A stretch of 64,000 nt of DNA from Pterobdella sp. o SKG-2022. Its lineage: Eukaryota > Annelida > Clitellata > Hirudinida > Piscicolidae. The stretch is taken from positions 22,836,359 through 22,900,358 of the forward strand of contig OZ038322.1 in NCBI GenBank assembly GCA_964035795.1, given 5' to 3'. Position 1 is the stretch's first letter, and every line of letters begins with the position of its first letter. This document shows positions 51,642 through 63,187 of the stretch, piece after piece. Position numbers and translations under genes: made by a program. A model generated the notes under the pieces. It did no database searches. It was not told where the DNA came from and worked only from the letters and a program-made list of their open reading frames with translations.

Positions 51642-54194
51642 ATGGCAGCTCTCGTGAAAGCTCGTCACTTATCAACTACAAATTTAGTTTGTTTAGAAGT
51701 TTTTTTAATGATTTGATAACTATTTCACAATATTTATAATCTGCGCCGTTTAAAATATATTTAAAAGTGGTTTAAATATTATGAAATCATTCACAGGTCA
51801 AACTAAATAGGTTCTTACACCCTTTATCAAAAGACTTATTTTATAATAATGAAACACAGTTTTTCAACAAAAATGAAAATATATTTTCAAATAACGTGGG
51901 TTTTCAAAATAAATTTTCTCATTAATGAAATGAGTAGTAGTGAGCTCATTTTTTACTCAACCATTTTAGTGAATTTTCGAAAACATTTACCACATCATTT
52001 AATATGACACATGTTCTTATTCAACTTATAGGTCAGATGCATGTCATCAAAACGAGGGTTTTTATCAGATTTCATCGATAACATGAAGAGAGAAATCAAC
52101 AGTAACAAAGAAATGAAGGTTTACTTCAATGAAACTTATTAAAAGCTTAATTTAAAATTTTACTCAATTTTTTAAGGAAAGTTTAAAAAAATTCAAAGAA
52201 GAAGCTGAAAAACTTGAAAAATCTGAATCATTGTTGAAAGCTAGAAAAAAATATGTAAGAAACATTTAAATGCCATATCCCAACATATTACCCTGTATAC
52301 AATATATTGCTTATCATCATAGGAAACCATTGAAGCTGAAACATTAAAAGGGTCAGATGCACTTAAAAAACGTCTATCAGAATTCCAAGAAAAAGTCAAA
52401 GAGGTATACTATTGCCTGATGATTTTATTTAACTAAAATGCTCAAATAGTATTATTAAGATGAGCTATTTCAGATAGGTTTCACCCTATGATATAAAATG
52501 AAATTCATTACTATTGGAAAAATTCTTTACTCGAGTAAGTTTTAAATCGAAAACTCATTTATGATTACATTAATTTAAAACAATGAAATCCATTTTCATT
52601 TTCAAATTAAAAGTCAGATGTAGCTAAGAAGAGTCGAGAGTTGATGGAGGACATGGGGGAATCAATGGGAAAAGCTGCAGATACTGTGAGCAGACAGAGT
52701 GAACAAATAACTAAATCTCCTGTCTTCAAATCTGTACATTCTGTTAGTTTTAACCACTATAATAATCAATATCGATGAGAATCTTGAAATCTTAAAAAAA
52801 CAACCAAAACCTAATATCTAGTTGATATGGTATTTAAATTCTTTTTTCTATTTTACAGGGTGTGAAAGCTATGCAGAAGGAAATAGAAGATGCCACAACG
52901 TATGAAAGAAGCAAGCTATATCGACCTCCCAGTTAGTTATGGTGATGAGGAAGATGAAGATGATAGTGGTGGAGTGAGGATAATGATTTAATTGATGATG
53001 ATGATATGATTTTGAGGATAGTATAATTATCTTTAGGATATAAGATGGATCATAATGATAATCATAAAGATTCTTGGATAAACTAATAATACTATTGATA
53101 ATAACTATAATCTTGTTGATAACATAAAATGATGATGATTCATAGTGATGATAATATTGAAAATAAACCTAGTTATAGTATTTTTAATCTAGAAAAAATA
53201 TATAAAATATACTTAAATCAGCATTGATGAATAAATTATAGAATTCATTTAAAATAATTATCTGATACATTAATAATCATTCTCCAACAAAAACAGAAGT
53301 ATTAAGGAAGAGAACAGAATTTATATCATCCATGCCAATCAAGCCCAATGAGTCAGTCACTTTATTTCATACCTTTGTGTACTTCTGCATCTAATCAACT
53401 GTTTATGATACTTAATGATTTCTCAGCCAAAACCTCATATATGTAGCAATATGATGGTCGTAATACATTATGGTATTATTTTATACCATTGTTTAACTAG
53501 AGAGAATGGTCAAATTGCTTCTACTGTTTTATTAGGCATAATTAATGATATGTGCATGAATTAACTTTATGAATATTTACGAACAGAGACGCCAGTGAAG
53601 TGGTGGTGAGTAGGGATTCTGAATGGATGAGGAGCTGGCAGAACTTCAAGGACAATAACCAATTTGTTAACAGTATGACTCATTTTATCAGTCATTTAAT
53701 TAATATTGATTATTTTTTTTTGTGGTTTTAATTAATTTTTAGTTATATATAGTTAATTGTACGCGTTTTAAATAACGTATATATATGAAAATTTTTTTAC
53801 GTCGGTTTTACGACGTAAAAAAATTGTTAAATATTATTTAAAAGTAAATTTAAAATGTCTCTAAAAAGTAACGTATATACATATGTATTAAATAATCTCC
53901 CCATAAACCACCAACAACCCTCATCAAATGATCTTCCACCAAACCATCACAGAGCTGTTTGACATGAAGGCTCAGTATGATGAAAGCAACAATCTCATGG
54001 TGAAAGCCACCAGGGTTATGACCGAGAAAGTTTCCCAGTTGTTTGGTTGGTTGGCTTGTTCTTATGTTTCCATTATCGTTAGTGTTCTCACTTATTTTTA
54101 TATTTATTTATGCCGTTAGTGTTTTTAATTTTGTTGTTATTGAAATATTCATTGTTCTCATTAGTATGGGCGCCACTCAAATAAAACCACACAC

Positions 54195-54259
<65 letters not shown>

Positions 54260-55311
54260 TTCTTGCGTTCATCCACCATGAGGTAGGTGCAAAGGATTGA
54301 GAGATGAGCATTTTTTCTTGTGGTTATAAATGCCTTGTGGTTTGAAGTTTAGCCCGCAGTATTGACACTTTATGCTTGCTTGTGTCTGGTGCTTCTGTCT
54401 TAAATGGTTTGCCAGACCTGCTTTACTGGCAGCTATTCTGTTGCATCTCGGAAACCTGCAAGATAAGACTGTCAAAAGTGTTGTTATTGTTGCTATTGTT
54501 TTGATTGTTGTTGCTATTATTGTAGTTGTTGTTGCTCTTTGTTTTTCGAATTTTTGTTGTTGCTATTGTTTCGATTGTTGTTGATGCTTTTGTTTTAATT
54601 GTTGCTATTCTTGTTGCTGCTGTTGTTTTGATTGTTGTTGTTGCTGCTGCTTTTATTGTTGTTATTGTTTTGATTATTGATGCTATTGTTTTGATTGATG
54701 TTGCTATATTTGTTGTTGTTGCTCTTGTTATTTCGATTATTGTTGTTGCTATTGTTTTCGATTGTTGTTGTTTTATTGTTTTGGCTATTATTGTTGTTTT
54801 TGTTACTCCTGTTGTTTCGATTGTTGTTGTTTCTATTGTTTTGATTTTTGCTATTGTTGTTGCTTTATTTATGCTTCTGAAATCGTTTATAGCGCTTCGT
54901 TTTTGTCCTGCATGATTCCAATAACAATCGCCAGTTTAAGGCTGAACTTTGAAGTCTAGCACCTAATTCTTACAATCTTTTCTGTGGATATGGTGTGTGT
55001 TGCCGTTTGCACTGGTAAGTTATCAGTTGTACGCAGTGTTGTAGCTGTTTTTGCTGTATTAACGTAATTGTAGCAGAGCTGTTAGCTTCGTATAATTTTT
55101 CTTAATCCGCTGGGTGTTACCTGTCAACTGCTTTTTTCAAACTGAAGAGATTTTTTCTTTTTCAAGTTTTGAGCAATATTTCCAACAAAATTGGATAACT
55201 TATGTTTTTTGGTAACAGAAACAGCGTTTTGTAGCAAAGAATTTAATCTCTAACTATCGTAATAATCAAAAATATATGGAGCAGCTAACAGCTTCGTGGC
55301 TTGCACACACA

Positions 55312-55383
<72 letters not shown>

Positions 55384-58300
55384 GGAGGCTTGTTTTCGAA
55401 GACAGAGATGTCTCAAGCGTTAACAGAAATCCTCAAATCAGACCCCAGTTTTGACAAGGAGGTTTTTCTGAGAAATTGTCAGAGAGACATCATCCCAAAC
55501 ATTCTCGAGGTGACTGTGATTTATTAGCTCATGTTATGCTTTGTAGTTGTTTGTTGATTTTATTGTTGATATTGTTTTTTACTGTTATTGTTATATAATA
55601 ATGATTTATTGTTTTTTATAATTGTTATTTATATCATGTAAGTTTAAATGATGAATAATCTACTGAAATGCACTTTGCTAGGTATATAAACATTGGCGAT
55701 AATGATAAGCCATACCTACCTACCTACCTACCTACCTACCTACCTACCTACCTACCTACCTACCTACCTACCTACCTACCTACCTACCTACCTACCTACC
55801 TACCTACCTACCTACCTACCTACCTACCTACCTACCTACCTACCTACCTACCTACCTACCTACCTACCTACCTACCTACCTACCTACCTACCTACCTACC
55901 TACCTACCTACCTACCTACCTACCTACCTACCTACCTACCTACCTACCTACCTACCTACCTACCTACCTACCACATCTCCATATTCAAAAATATTCATCA
56001 TTAATCATAAGCATATTGGCAGGCACTAATCAGAGGAGATTTGGAGATCTTGAAGGATTGGTGCCATGAATCAGTAAGGTTTTGCCAATGAATCTAAAAT
56101 TTTTCAATTTTTTCATCTCATATCTAGTGCTATGCAATAAAAATTTTTAAAAAATGATGGTATTATGAAAAAGTAAATTTTCGAAGAAATTATAGCAAAG
56201 TTAGACAGATATTTCATTTGAATATCAAATACTATTTATAAATGAATTTAAGATGTCTCTAAAAAGATATTTCATTATTTAATGATTTCATACACCATTT
56301 CCTTCAAAAAGTTATCAAAAATCTTCCGTCGGTGATTCATGAATATTCAAAACCTCCAGGTTTACAACGTTTTAGCCACGCCCATAAAACAAGCAAAAGA
56401 AGCCAACTACCAATTCCACTCGAAGATTCTCGATATTAACCACGTTGATGTGGGTTGATTTTTAATATATTTATTGATTTTTTTTTATCCATGATTATGT
56501 GTTCATAAGTTCCTAGCTGTCATTTCATCATCATTACCACCGCAATAGTTGACATCCAAACAACCAAAATTATTTTTTTATAAATAAAATTTTCAAAAGC
56601 AAACTGTAGGATAGGAAATAATGTAAAGTTCACAAACCATTCTTATTCTGTATAATTTCAATCGAAAAATATCTCTTTCACTGCACCCATCTCAAAAACT
56701 AAGCTGGAAATTGTGTATAGCATGTATAGTTATAATAAATTTTTTACCATTACTTTGAGTTTTTAAATAACCTTGTTGAAAGATGAAACAGGATTCAAGA
56801 GTTGTTAGTTAGAGTAACATCTTCAGCACCTTTTTTATTCAGTCCTAAATAGAAATTTGTCATTGTCAGAATCGTTTAATCAAATGCGATTTATGGTCCG
56901 TTTGATTGATAAGTTGGTTCTGTGATAAATATATGTTCATAGTTTTTAGATATCATCATCATTAATACCACATAACATTTATATCATCACATCACCCTCC
57001 ACCATCTCCACCACCATACCATTATTACAACATCAAGCCACCATTAATACCTCTACCGCATAACAACCACTACCACCTACACCACCACTCTCTCCACCAC
57101 ATCACACCACCACTCCCTTCACATCACACTTATACATCACATCACACCACCACTCTCTCCACCACATAACACCACTACAACAGATAGTGATGGGCAAAGT
57201 GATGGAACAGGGGCCTGTATTAGTGATCACATTCAATGCTCAACAGATCGTTCTGGTGAAGGATTCCACGGGAAGGGTGGTCGAAGGAGACCCTGTGAGT
57301 ATTGCTGTTTACTATTATTGTTTTTTAATGTATATATATCACGTAATTAACAAAAACTTATTTCAAGAGCGCTTAAGTTTGCGAACAAGCTTAAATGAAG
57401 AAGTCTATGTTGTGCGTGAGTTTTCAAAAATTAGCGGAAATTCGTTAAAGAAATGTGATTAGCTTAGGCTAACCGGGAGGAAGTTCCACAGAATGGGACT
57501 TGCTTAGAGGGAGTGACTTGAAATCAAGCTTAAGGAAACTGGTCGATGTAGATTTGGGCCGAAGTGTAAAGATCTGTATGGTTGGTGGATATGTCTAATA
57601 GACAGGAAGTAGGCAAGTAGGATGATCAAGCTTGATAATGGGGAAGATACAGCAAAATAGTTTAAACTGGCGTCTTTGAGCTACTGATAGTCGTTGCAGA
57701 CAATTGCCAGTTAAAATTGACCATGTTTTTCGAAAACAGCATAAGCATTATTTTTTATTGTTAATATTATTGTTATCAACATTGTGTTTTTTTGTTATTA
57801 TTATTATTACTATTATTTGTTTGTTTTTATGATTATTGCTTGTTGTGTGTAGTTATCGCATATTTGTGTTTGAAGCTTTGACAGTTGTAGTTGTGATGTC
57901 TGTTTCATGTTTCTACCTTGATTTATGTTCTATGCTTTTGACTCCTTTAATCCTATCTCATTTAATAATAATACTACCACCATCGTCACTACTACTATTA
58001 CTACTACTACTACTAATGCTAATAATAATAATAATGTTCAAATAAAAACGCTTTTTGGAGTTAATTGAAGTCCAAAAGCTTTTCGTAAAATGAGTCAGAT
58101 TTGTTTATTTTATGACTTGTTTAAACTTGAAGAATTGAAAAATAATAGTTTTTTTAATATTTTGATATAAATATTATTATAAGCCTGCTCATAATCACTG
58201 GAAATAATTTGGAATGAGATTAGATAGCATTTATCATTATAATTGGATTTGTATTGATATATCATGCACGCCCACCTACACGGGACATATTTGATCATTT

Positions 58301-58754
58301 GATTGATAATCATTATGCATATAGGACATTTTTCATTGAATATGCCTTATTTTATTACATGTGGTATTGATGTATTTTGCTAGTGATTTGAAATTACTCG
58401 GCTGTACATTGTTATGATAAGTTGCTTTTTGGTGGAGGTCCGGTTCCGCTGGAGTTGGGCTCTGCAGTGCGCTAGTTTTCGTGCCATAACATTATGTCAC
58501 TCTTATTTTTTATCATCATAATAATATTAATAATAATTTTTATCTAAATAAATTTTCGATTATAATACCACCACTATCTCATTATCAACTCCCTCTTCAT
58601 AAAAGATAACCAATTATAAACACAACACCGCCAGGAGAAGATAATGAAGATCACATATGTGTGGGTGTTATGCCAGGACCAAACAGTACTCGACCCTCGC
58701 TCAGCCTGGAGACTCATCGACATTTCAGCCAGTCCCATGGAGCAGTACATATGA
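51642..58754 (+). CDS. TIMM44: Mitochondrial import motor anchor TIM44
   Basis: Matrix-side peripheral inner-membrane protein that docks mtHsp70 to the TIM23 channel. Exons: 51642..51698, 52032..52118, 52177..52254, 52323..52403, 52614..52733, 52859..52931, 53297..53351, 53587..53672, 53953..54045, 55385..55509, 56023..56073, 56360..56449, 57184..57294, 58635..58754. All are GT–AG and in phase, 408 aa (human 452). Exon 1 gives a presequence [19 protein letters not shown], chosen because it joins in phase and looks mitochondrial; its donor gtttttt is weak. The helical N-terminal region [16 protein letters not shown]… is followed by RKRTEF. The C-terminal Tim44 domain (residues 244–405) includes [43 protein letters not shown] and the terminal [15 protein letters not shown]. 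Introns 9–13 are long and carry microsatellites and repeat fragments. Firm identification. Confidence 0.96.
54194..54257. repeat. (CA)n microsatellite in TIM44 intron 9
   Basis: About 31 near-perfect CA units. Confidence 0.95.
54269..54870 (-). mobile_element. LINE zinc-finger tail with degenerate (AAC)n/(AAT)n block
   Basis: On the minus strand, 54475–54269 encodes two fingers: [20 protein letters not shown] and [20 protein letters not shown]. This finger pair, with 'AGLxNHxRQKH' and 'FKxQGIxNHxxxC', is typical of the C-terminus of an invertebrate non-LTR element. It runs straight out of a degenerate AAC/AAT-type repeat at 54480–54870. I see no RT here. It could be a small host zinc-finger gene, but the pattern favours a retroelement. 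Confidence 0.6.
55314..55379. repeat. (CA)n microsatellite at the 3' end of TIM44 intron 9
   Basis: About 33 perfect CA units ending five bases before the exon-10 junction (…cacat acag|GAGGC), so it occupies the place of the usual pyrimidine tract. Confidence 0.95.
55713..55972. repeat. (TACC)n microsatellite, about 65 units
   Basis: 260 bp of perfect TACC repeats in TIM44 intron 10. Its translation as PTYLPTYL is not a gene. Confidence 0.98.
57300..58630. other. TIM44 intron 13 with unclassified GC-richer patches
   Basis: Two stretches, about 57440–57720 and 58425–58490, are less AT-rich than their surroundings and look like old repeat fragments, but show no intact frame. A copy of the 'aagcttttcgtaa' hairpin half lies near 58076. 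An ATT/ACT trinucleotide-rich block covers about 57750–58040. Confidence 0.45.
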
Positions 58755-59013
58755 TGTGGCCATTTCAAATTATTCCTCACAATTTACATTTCACCGCAAT
58801 AATCTCATCATTTTTCAAGCCTAATTATCTGGCATGGTTATCCATCATTTTTATCACCGTCTTTTCCACTTGTAGCGTTGAATTCATTATTTTTAATTTT
58901 TGTAGCTTCATTTCAAACAATATGATTCAAATCATTTTTTATGAGTTTCATTCATATTTTTTATCAATGCAGTCTTTAAAAATTTCATCAAAACAAGACA
59001 TCAAATGTATTGT
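58755..59013. other. Gap between convergent genes
   Basis: Contains the 3' UTRs of TIM44 (+) and of the DUF704x-like gene (−), whose stop codons are 340 bp apart. The plus-strand frame continuing from 58661 is a shifted reading of the last TIM44 exon. Confidence 0.5.
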
Positions 59014-59019
59014 TTTATT
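59014..59019 (-). terminator. Poly(A) signal of the DUF704x-like gene
   Basis: AATAAA on the minus strand about 76 bases after the stop codon at 59095. Confidence 0.45.
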
Positions 59020-59094
59020 GAAACCAAATCAAATGTCAGCATATCCAGTAGCACCAGCAAGTGACATTACGAGAACTCGTCGAGTCAGATATTT

Positions 59095-62000
59095 TTATAA
59101 TAAACTAATAAACAACATTAACACAGTGAAAATCAACGGATTTGAGGTTCGCTTCAAGTTCGATTTGGATTGCAGGTTCTTCAGGCCGTAGAACTTCACT
59201 TGCTCATTGGGAGTTTGTCTGACGTGTTTGACGTAGTGGCCGTTTCTGGTCTGATTCGAGTCGTTGTTTTGAATGGATTGTCTGTACACGGCTACATGAG
59301 TTTTTTGGGTTTCTTCGTGGGAATTACACATATCTGCGGCAGATTGAAACGTGTCAAAAAAATAAATTCTAAATTATGTTTCAAAGTGATTTTGTTACTT
59401 CCTGCAATTTTAAGATCTTGTCAAACGGAGATTAATTGACGCCGTAAATATAAATTGCATTTTTCATTTAAATGGTATTTTCTGCAGTTCGATATTATTA
59501 ATAAGATTTTTATAAAGAATCAAAATGTAATAGATGACAGGCACTTACATTTACCTTTAAATAAAAATCAAAAGACTTTGTACGTATCAAAATTCACACT
59601 ATATAACTTCAGCAAACTTATATATTTTGTCCATATCAACGCAAATAATAAAAAATTTATAAAATAAATATACAAAATTCTATAGAATAAAACTATTCAA
59701 AAGCAAAATTTAGATGCATTAAATCAAATATTTTCATTAATCACCATTTAATAGACCAAAATACTTGCAAAAACATTCTTAACACGTAAAATTCATAAAG
59801 CCGTGATCTTCGCTAAAATTAAAAACTTGAACTGCATTTAAAAGTAAAATTAATAAAAATAAGTGTCTAATGTTTTTATAATCTTTCGTGTAAATGCCTC
59901 TAATATTAAATATGCAAACATTCAAGAAATTTCAAATAATTTTCTTTATAGATCTTTAAAGCAAGCAACTGAGATGAAATCAATAAGCGCCTCAATAAAA
60001 GGTTATAAAAGCAAAAAATTATCTACCAAAACACCCTTATAAACGAAAACAACTCATGGAAATCACCGGCAAGTTTCACAAAATATTATGCATACACTAT
60101 GAATATAATTGAATTTAAATAAAATTAAATCTCGCCTGGTTTCCTTTCTAGGGCGAATTTTAAAGGCTGTTCGACTGCGGGACTTCGTGTGTGGTGGATG
60201 CATGATGGCCCCATTGAAAATAAATATATGTCGCCTTGCTGTAGAAGAGTCTGACAAATGAATTCAATTTGATTTAATAGGATTTAATTGGTTCATTAAT
60301 GACTCATTTTTGGTATCATATAAGTGTTTGTGTGTGTTTTTAATTCAAGGTGTCTCATTAAATTTTTTTAAAAATTTAAATGTTTTATAAACTTTATAGA
60401 TAGGTAAAACGGCGGGATATATGAATTATTGATGAGAAAAGTTGCTAATATTTATTTTAGAATTCATCTTTTTGTAAACTTTTTTGAAATTTCATAATTT
60501 CTTCTTAATTCACTTCCTATAAAGAAACCCAGAACATCTTTCCAGAATTCTACAGCACTTTAAATAAATTTTTTATGCGCAATGTTTGTTCAAAAAAGAA
60601 AAATTGTCAATATTCTAGGCACACATAATTATATAATATAACACATGGAGTCGCTCTGCTTTTATTCTATTTAGTGCTCAAAAAGAAAGCCTAAATCTCA
60701 AAAATAATAGTTTTGGGCGGTTATTTTTAAACAGTCTCAAGCAAAGAATCTTTGTCTATATTTACGCCTATTAAATCACATTTGTATGATGCAAACTGAC
60801 AAAGCAAGTAGAAAAGGGACTGGTAGATTGACGAGAAGGGCCTATTGTTCGGGCGATGATGTATCTAGTCTCTTCTGACACCCATGATGACACACACTTG
60901 TATTGCATACCTGAAGGTTTTATTGATCTTTATCAAGGGTTCAATTGCTTATCAATAATCATTATACGCGTCAAGTGTTTTTAAAGGTATTGTTGATCAT
61001 TTTCATCGATGACCGTGTGTTTGAGTTGATTAGTTTGCAGGAATGTAGCTAAAGTCGTTATGGCGGAATGTTTTAACTTGGGAAATTCATATCCACAAAA
61101 ACAATTTTTAAAAAATAAAATATTTATTATTTCCATGAAAACTTCTATGAAGCATTATTACATCTATAAATTATAATTAGAAGATTTGAAAAAAGTTTTT
61201 CTATATTTCCACTCATTGTTTGTAATCTCCAATCGACGGATCTTGCTATGCTTCTTATGTTTAACAACATGCCAGATTTTTCACCGAAATATTTTTTTCA
61301 AAATACTTTTAAAATTTTGAATAAAACTCAAATTCTCTCATTGAAAACAATTCCGCACAAAATTTCTCAAAAAGTTATTCACCTTGAATAAAAATTCATG
61401 AAAGAAATAAAATAAAACACATTAAAATTTTTCAAAACAGCATTACATAAGGACAAGACTAACCATTGTTAGAAGAGCATGAGTTGATGACGTCCATGTA
61501 TCCATCCTCAACGCAGTTTGACCGCAGAAAACTCAAACAACTAGAAACACCAGTGTATATTCTGTACTGACCCCGCTCCAGACATGCGCTGTGATTGCTC
61601 TGCGTTGTTTTCTCTGCAGAGGTTGTTATTATATTCAAATGCTTATCCATTATATGCAATATAACAGTGAAACTAATCAATTAAATGGAATGAGATAAAT
61701 CTAAAATATTTAAATGCTTCTAAAATCTTGCAAAAATTCAATCTTTGAGTTTTAATCTCTGCTTCAAGTAGAGTTGCTGAAATAAATTAATTGAAAGATA
61801 AAAAAATTTGCGAAATTGTACTTGCTAAATAATTCATCATGTAAAAATGAAGATAAAGCTGGTCGATCGACGCATGAGAGCTTTATGAATGCTTTTGAGT
61901 TGTTTTTTCATCAAATCATTCAAATAAATGCAAAAAGTATGAATAATTTATCGAGAAAAATATAAAACCTTTTATAGATAACAGAATAACTCTTTAAAAC

Positions 62001-63187
62001 AGGCTTAAAATCATAACAAAGCGTTAATGCTTAAATTGCCAGTTAAATAAAAGCTTTCTTATTTCAGAAAGTTTCCTTGGAAAATTTTCATTAAAATTTT
62101 CAAGTTGTTGAAGAGAATTGAAGCCTCTAACTCATGAATATATCAGTTCTGTTTCGGGAGATTTGGTGGCAAGTTCTAGAATCTTTGGGGCCTAGCAGAG
62201 GACCTGGGGAGGAAAGTCACATGATGATTAATCATTTTATCACGATAAAACTTTTTTATTTTTTTTCTGCTATCTCATTCACCAAAATTAACAAGATTCA
62301 TTTTAAAATTTATAAAAATACTTCATTAAATACACTAAAAAACTAAATAATTGAATATAATTCATTAAATATAATGAAAAACTATAGAGAAGTCAGCTTG
62401 GGAAGGAATAATTTTTTCCACTGCGTTCGAAACAATACATTATTACTCTCAGAAAGCCATGTATGTAATCAGAAGCTTAGACATAGCAAATCTGAGATTG
62501 TATCGCAGTGTATTGTAACAAGAAAAATAAAACATTCAAATTTATTTAAAATTTTCTTTTACGTATAAGTTTATATAATTATCTGCAAGGAAATCGTTTA
62601 AAAGTGATGAATGAGTAAGCAATCATTCTATTACCTTGGATAACTTCCAAAACGTCTTCAGAATGTCTTACCAGTCTGACACATCTCTGCAGGTGATGGC
62701 TGTGGTGTGGTAGGTTGAATTATCCAATCGATTCAGACTTTGATGACCCACCATTAGAAGATTAAATTTCTCAAAAACAATATCCCTTTGATCGTGTTTA
62801 ATTATTCATATTTCAAAAAAATACTAAAAATTTACAAAAAAATTTTTTAATTTTCAAAATAAATATTTAAAAATAGAAAAAATTCACGCAACAAATATTT
62901 TAGAATAAAACACCATTTGTTTGTGACGAGGACAAGAGCGTCGAAGATGGAGGTTTGAGGCTCCCTGTTAAACTGCCGCACACACCGGATGAGGGAAGAA
63001 GAAGTATTGGACCATATGCTTAGCACCACCTCACTGTTCGAAAATTTTCCTCTCTTTGAGTCGGGATTTTTGGCGGTGAAAATGTTTTTTAATTTCAAGA
63101 AAAGATCGTTTTTAAGGTTGTCCCATTGTTGGCCGTGCAGCCATGGAGGGTATGAGCAGGTTTGGTGTAGTGGCCATCTTACAGGGT
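59095..63187 (-). CDS. Secreted/GPI-anchored protein related to the DUF7042–DUF7045 family, 5' part missing
   Basis: Six exons are read: complement(59095..59333, 60136..60250, 60801..60910, 61464..61613, 62635..62684, 62986..63187), about 287 residues, all in phase; the gene leaves the right edge. Cys-rich signatures in order: CSYPPWLHGQQWDNL; RCVRLVRHSEDVLEV; an ACLERGQYRIYTG…C…SNCVEDG segment; YKCVSSWVSEETRYIIART; and GPSCIHHTRSPAVE. I recall this order (C.FP..L.G.W; CxxCV…NVLxV; G.F.IYT..C; ECLx.W.EG.xRYxVx; A.C..L.SP.EG) from a family of Cys-rich extracellular proteins of unknown role carrying DUF7042–7045 domains. The C-terminus SNPLIFTVLMLFISLL is a hydrophobic tail as in GPI-anchored proteins. 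The intron after 60136 uses a GC donor (CCAG|gcgaga). The signal-peptide exon is presumably beyond the window. Exons are well supported by mutual phase; the family name comes from memory. Confidence 0.72.

Noticed and set aside
54526..54959. Val/Ile-rich plus-strand frame of 129 codons
   Set aside because: Translation of a degenerate GTT/ATT trinucleotide repeat in a TIM44 intron.
55713..55972. Repeat array considered as CRISPR
   Set aside because: No spacers; it is a pure tetranucleotide microsatellite in a eukaryotic intron.
55668..56069. 133-codon frame of PTYL repeats
   Set aside because: Translation of the (TACC)n array; only the last part overlaps a real TIM44 exon, in another frame.
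58661..59191. 176-codon plus-strand frame
   Set aside because: Begins as a shifted reading of the last TIM44 exon and runs into AT-rich 3' sequence; the TIM44 frame has the conserved ending.
59170..59439. Plus-strand hydrophobic frame
   Set aside because: Antisense to the last exon of the DUF704x-like gene, which joins in phase to its neighbours.
60063..60257. Frame DSSTARRHIFIFNGAI… in the exon at 60136–60250
   Set aside because: Out of phase with both neighbouring exons once the exon at 60801–60910 is included; the other frame joins on both sides.
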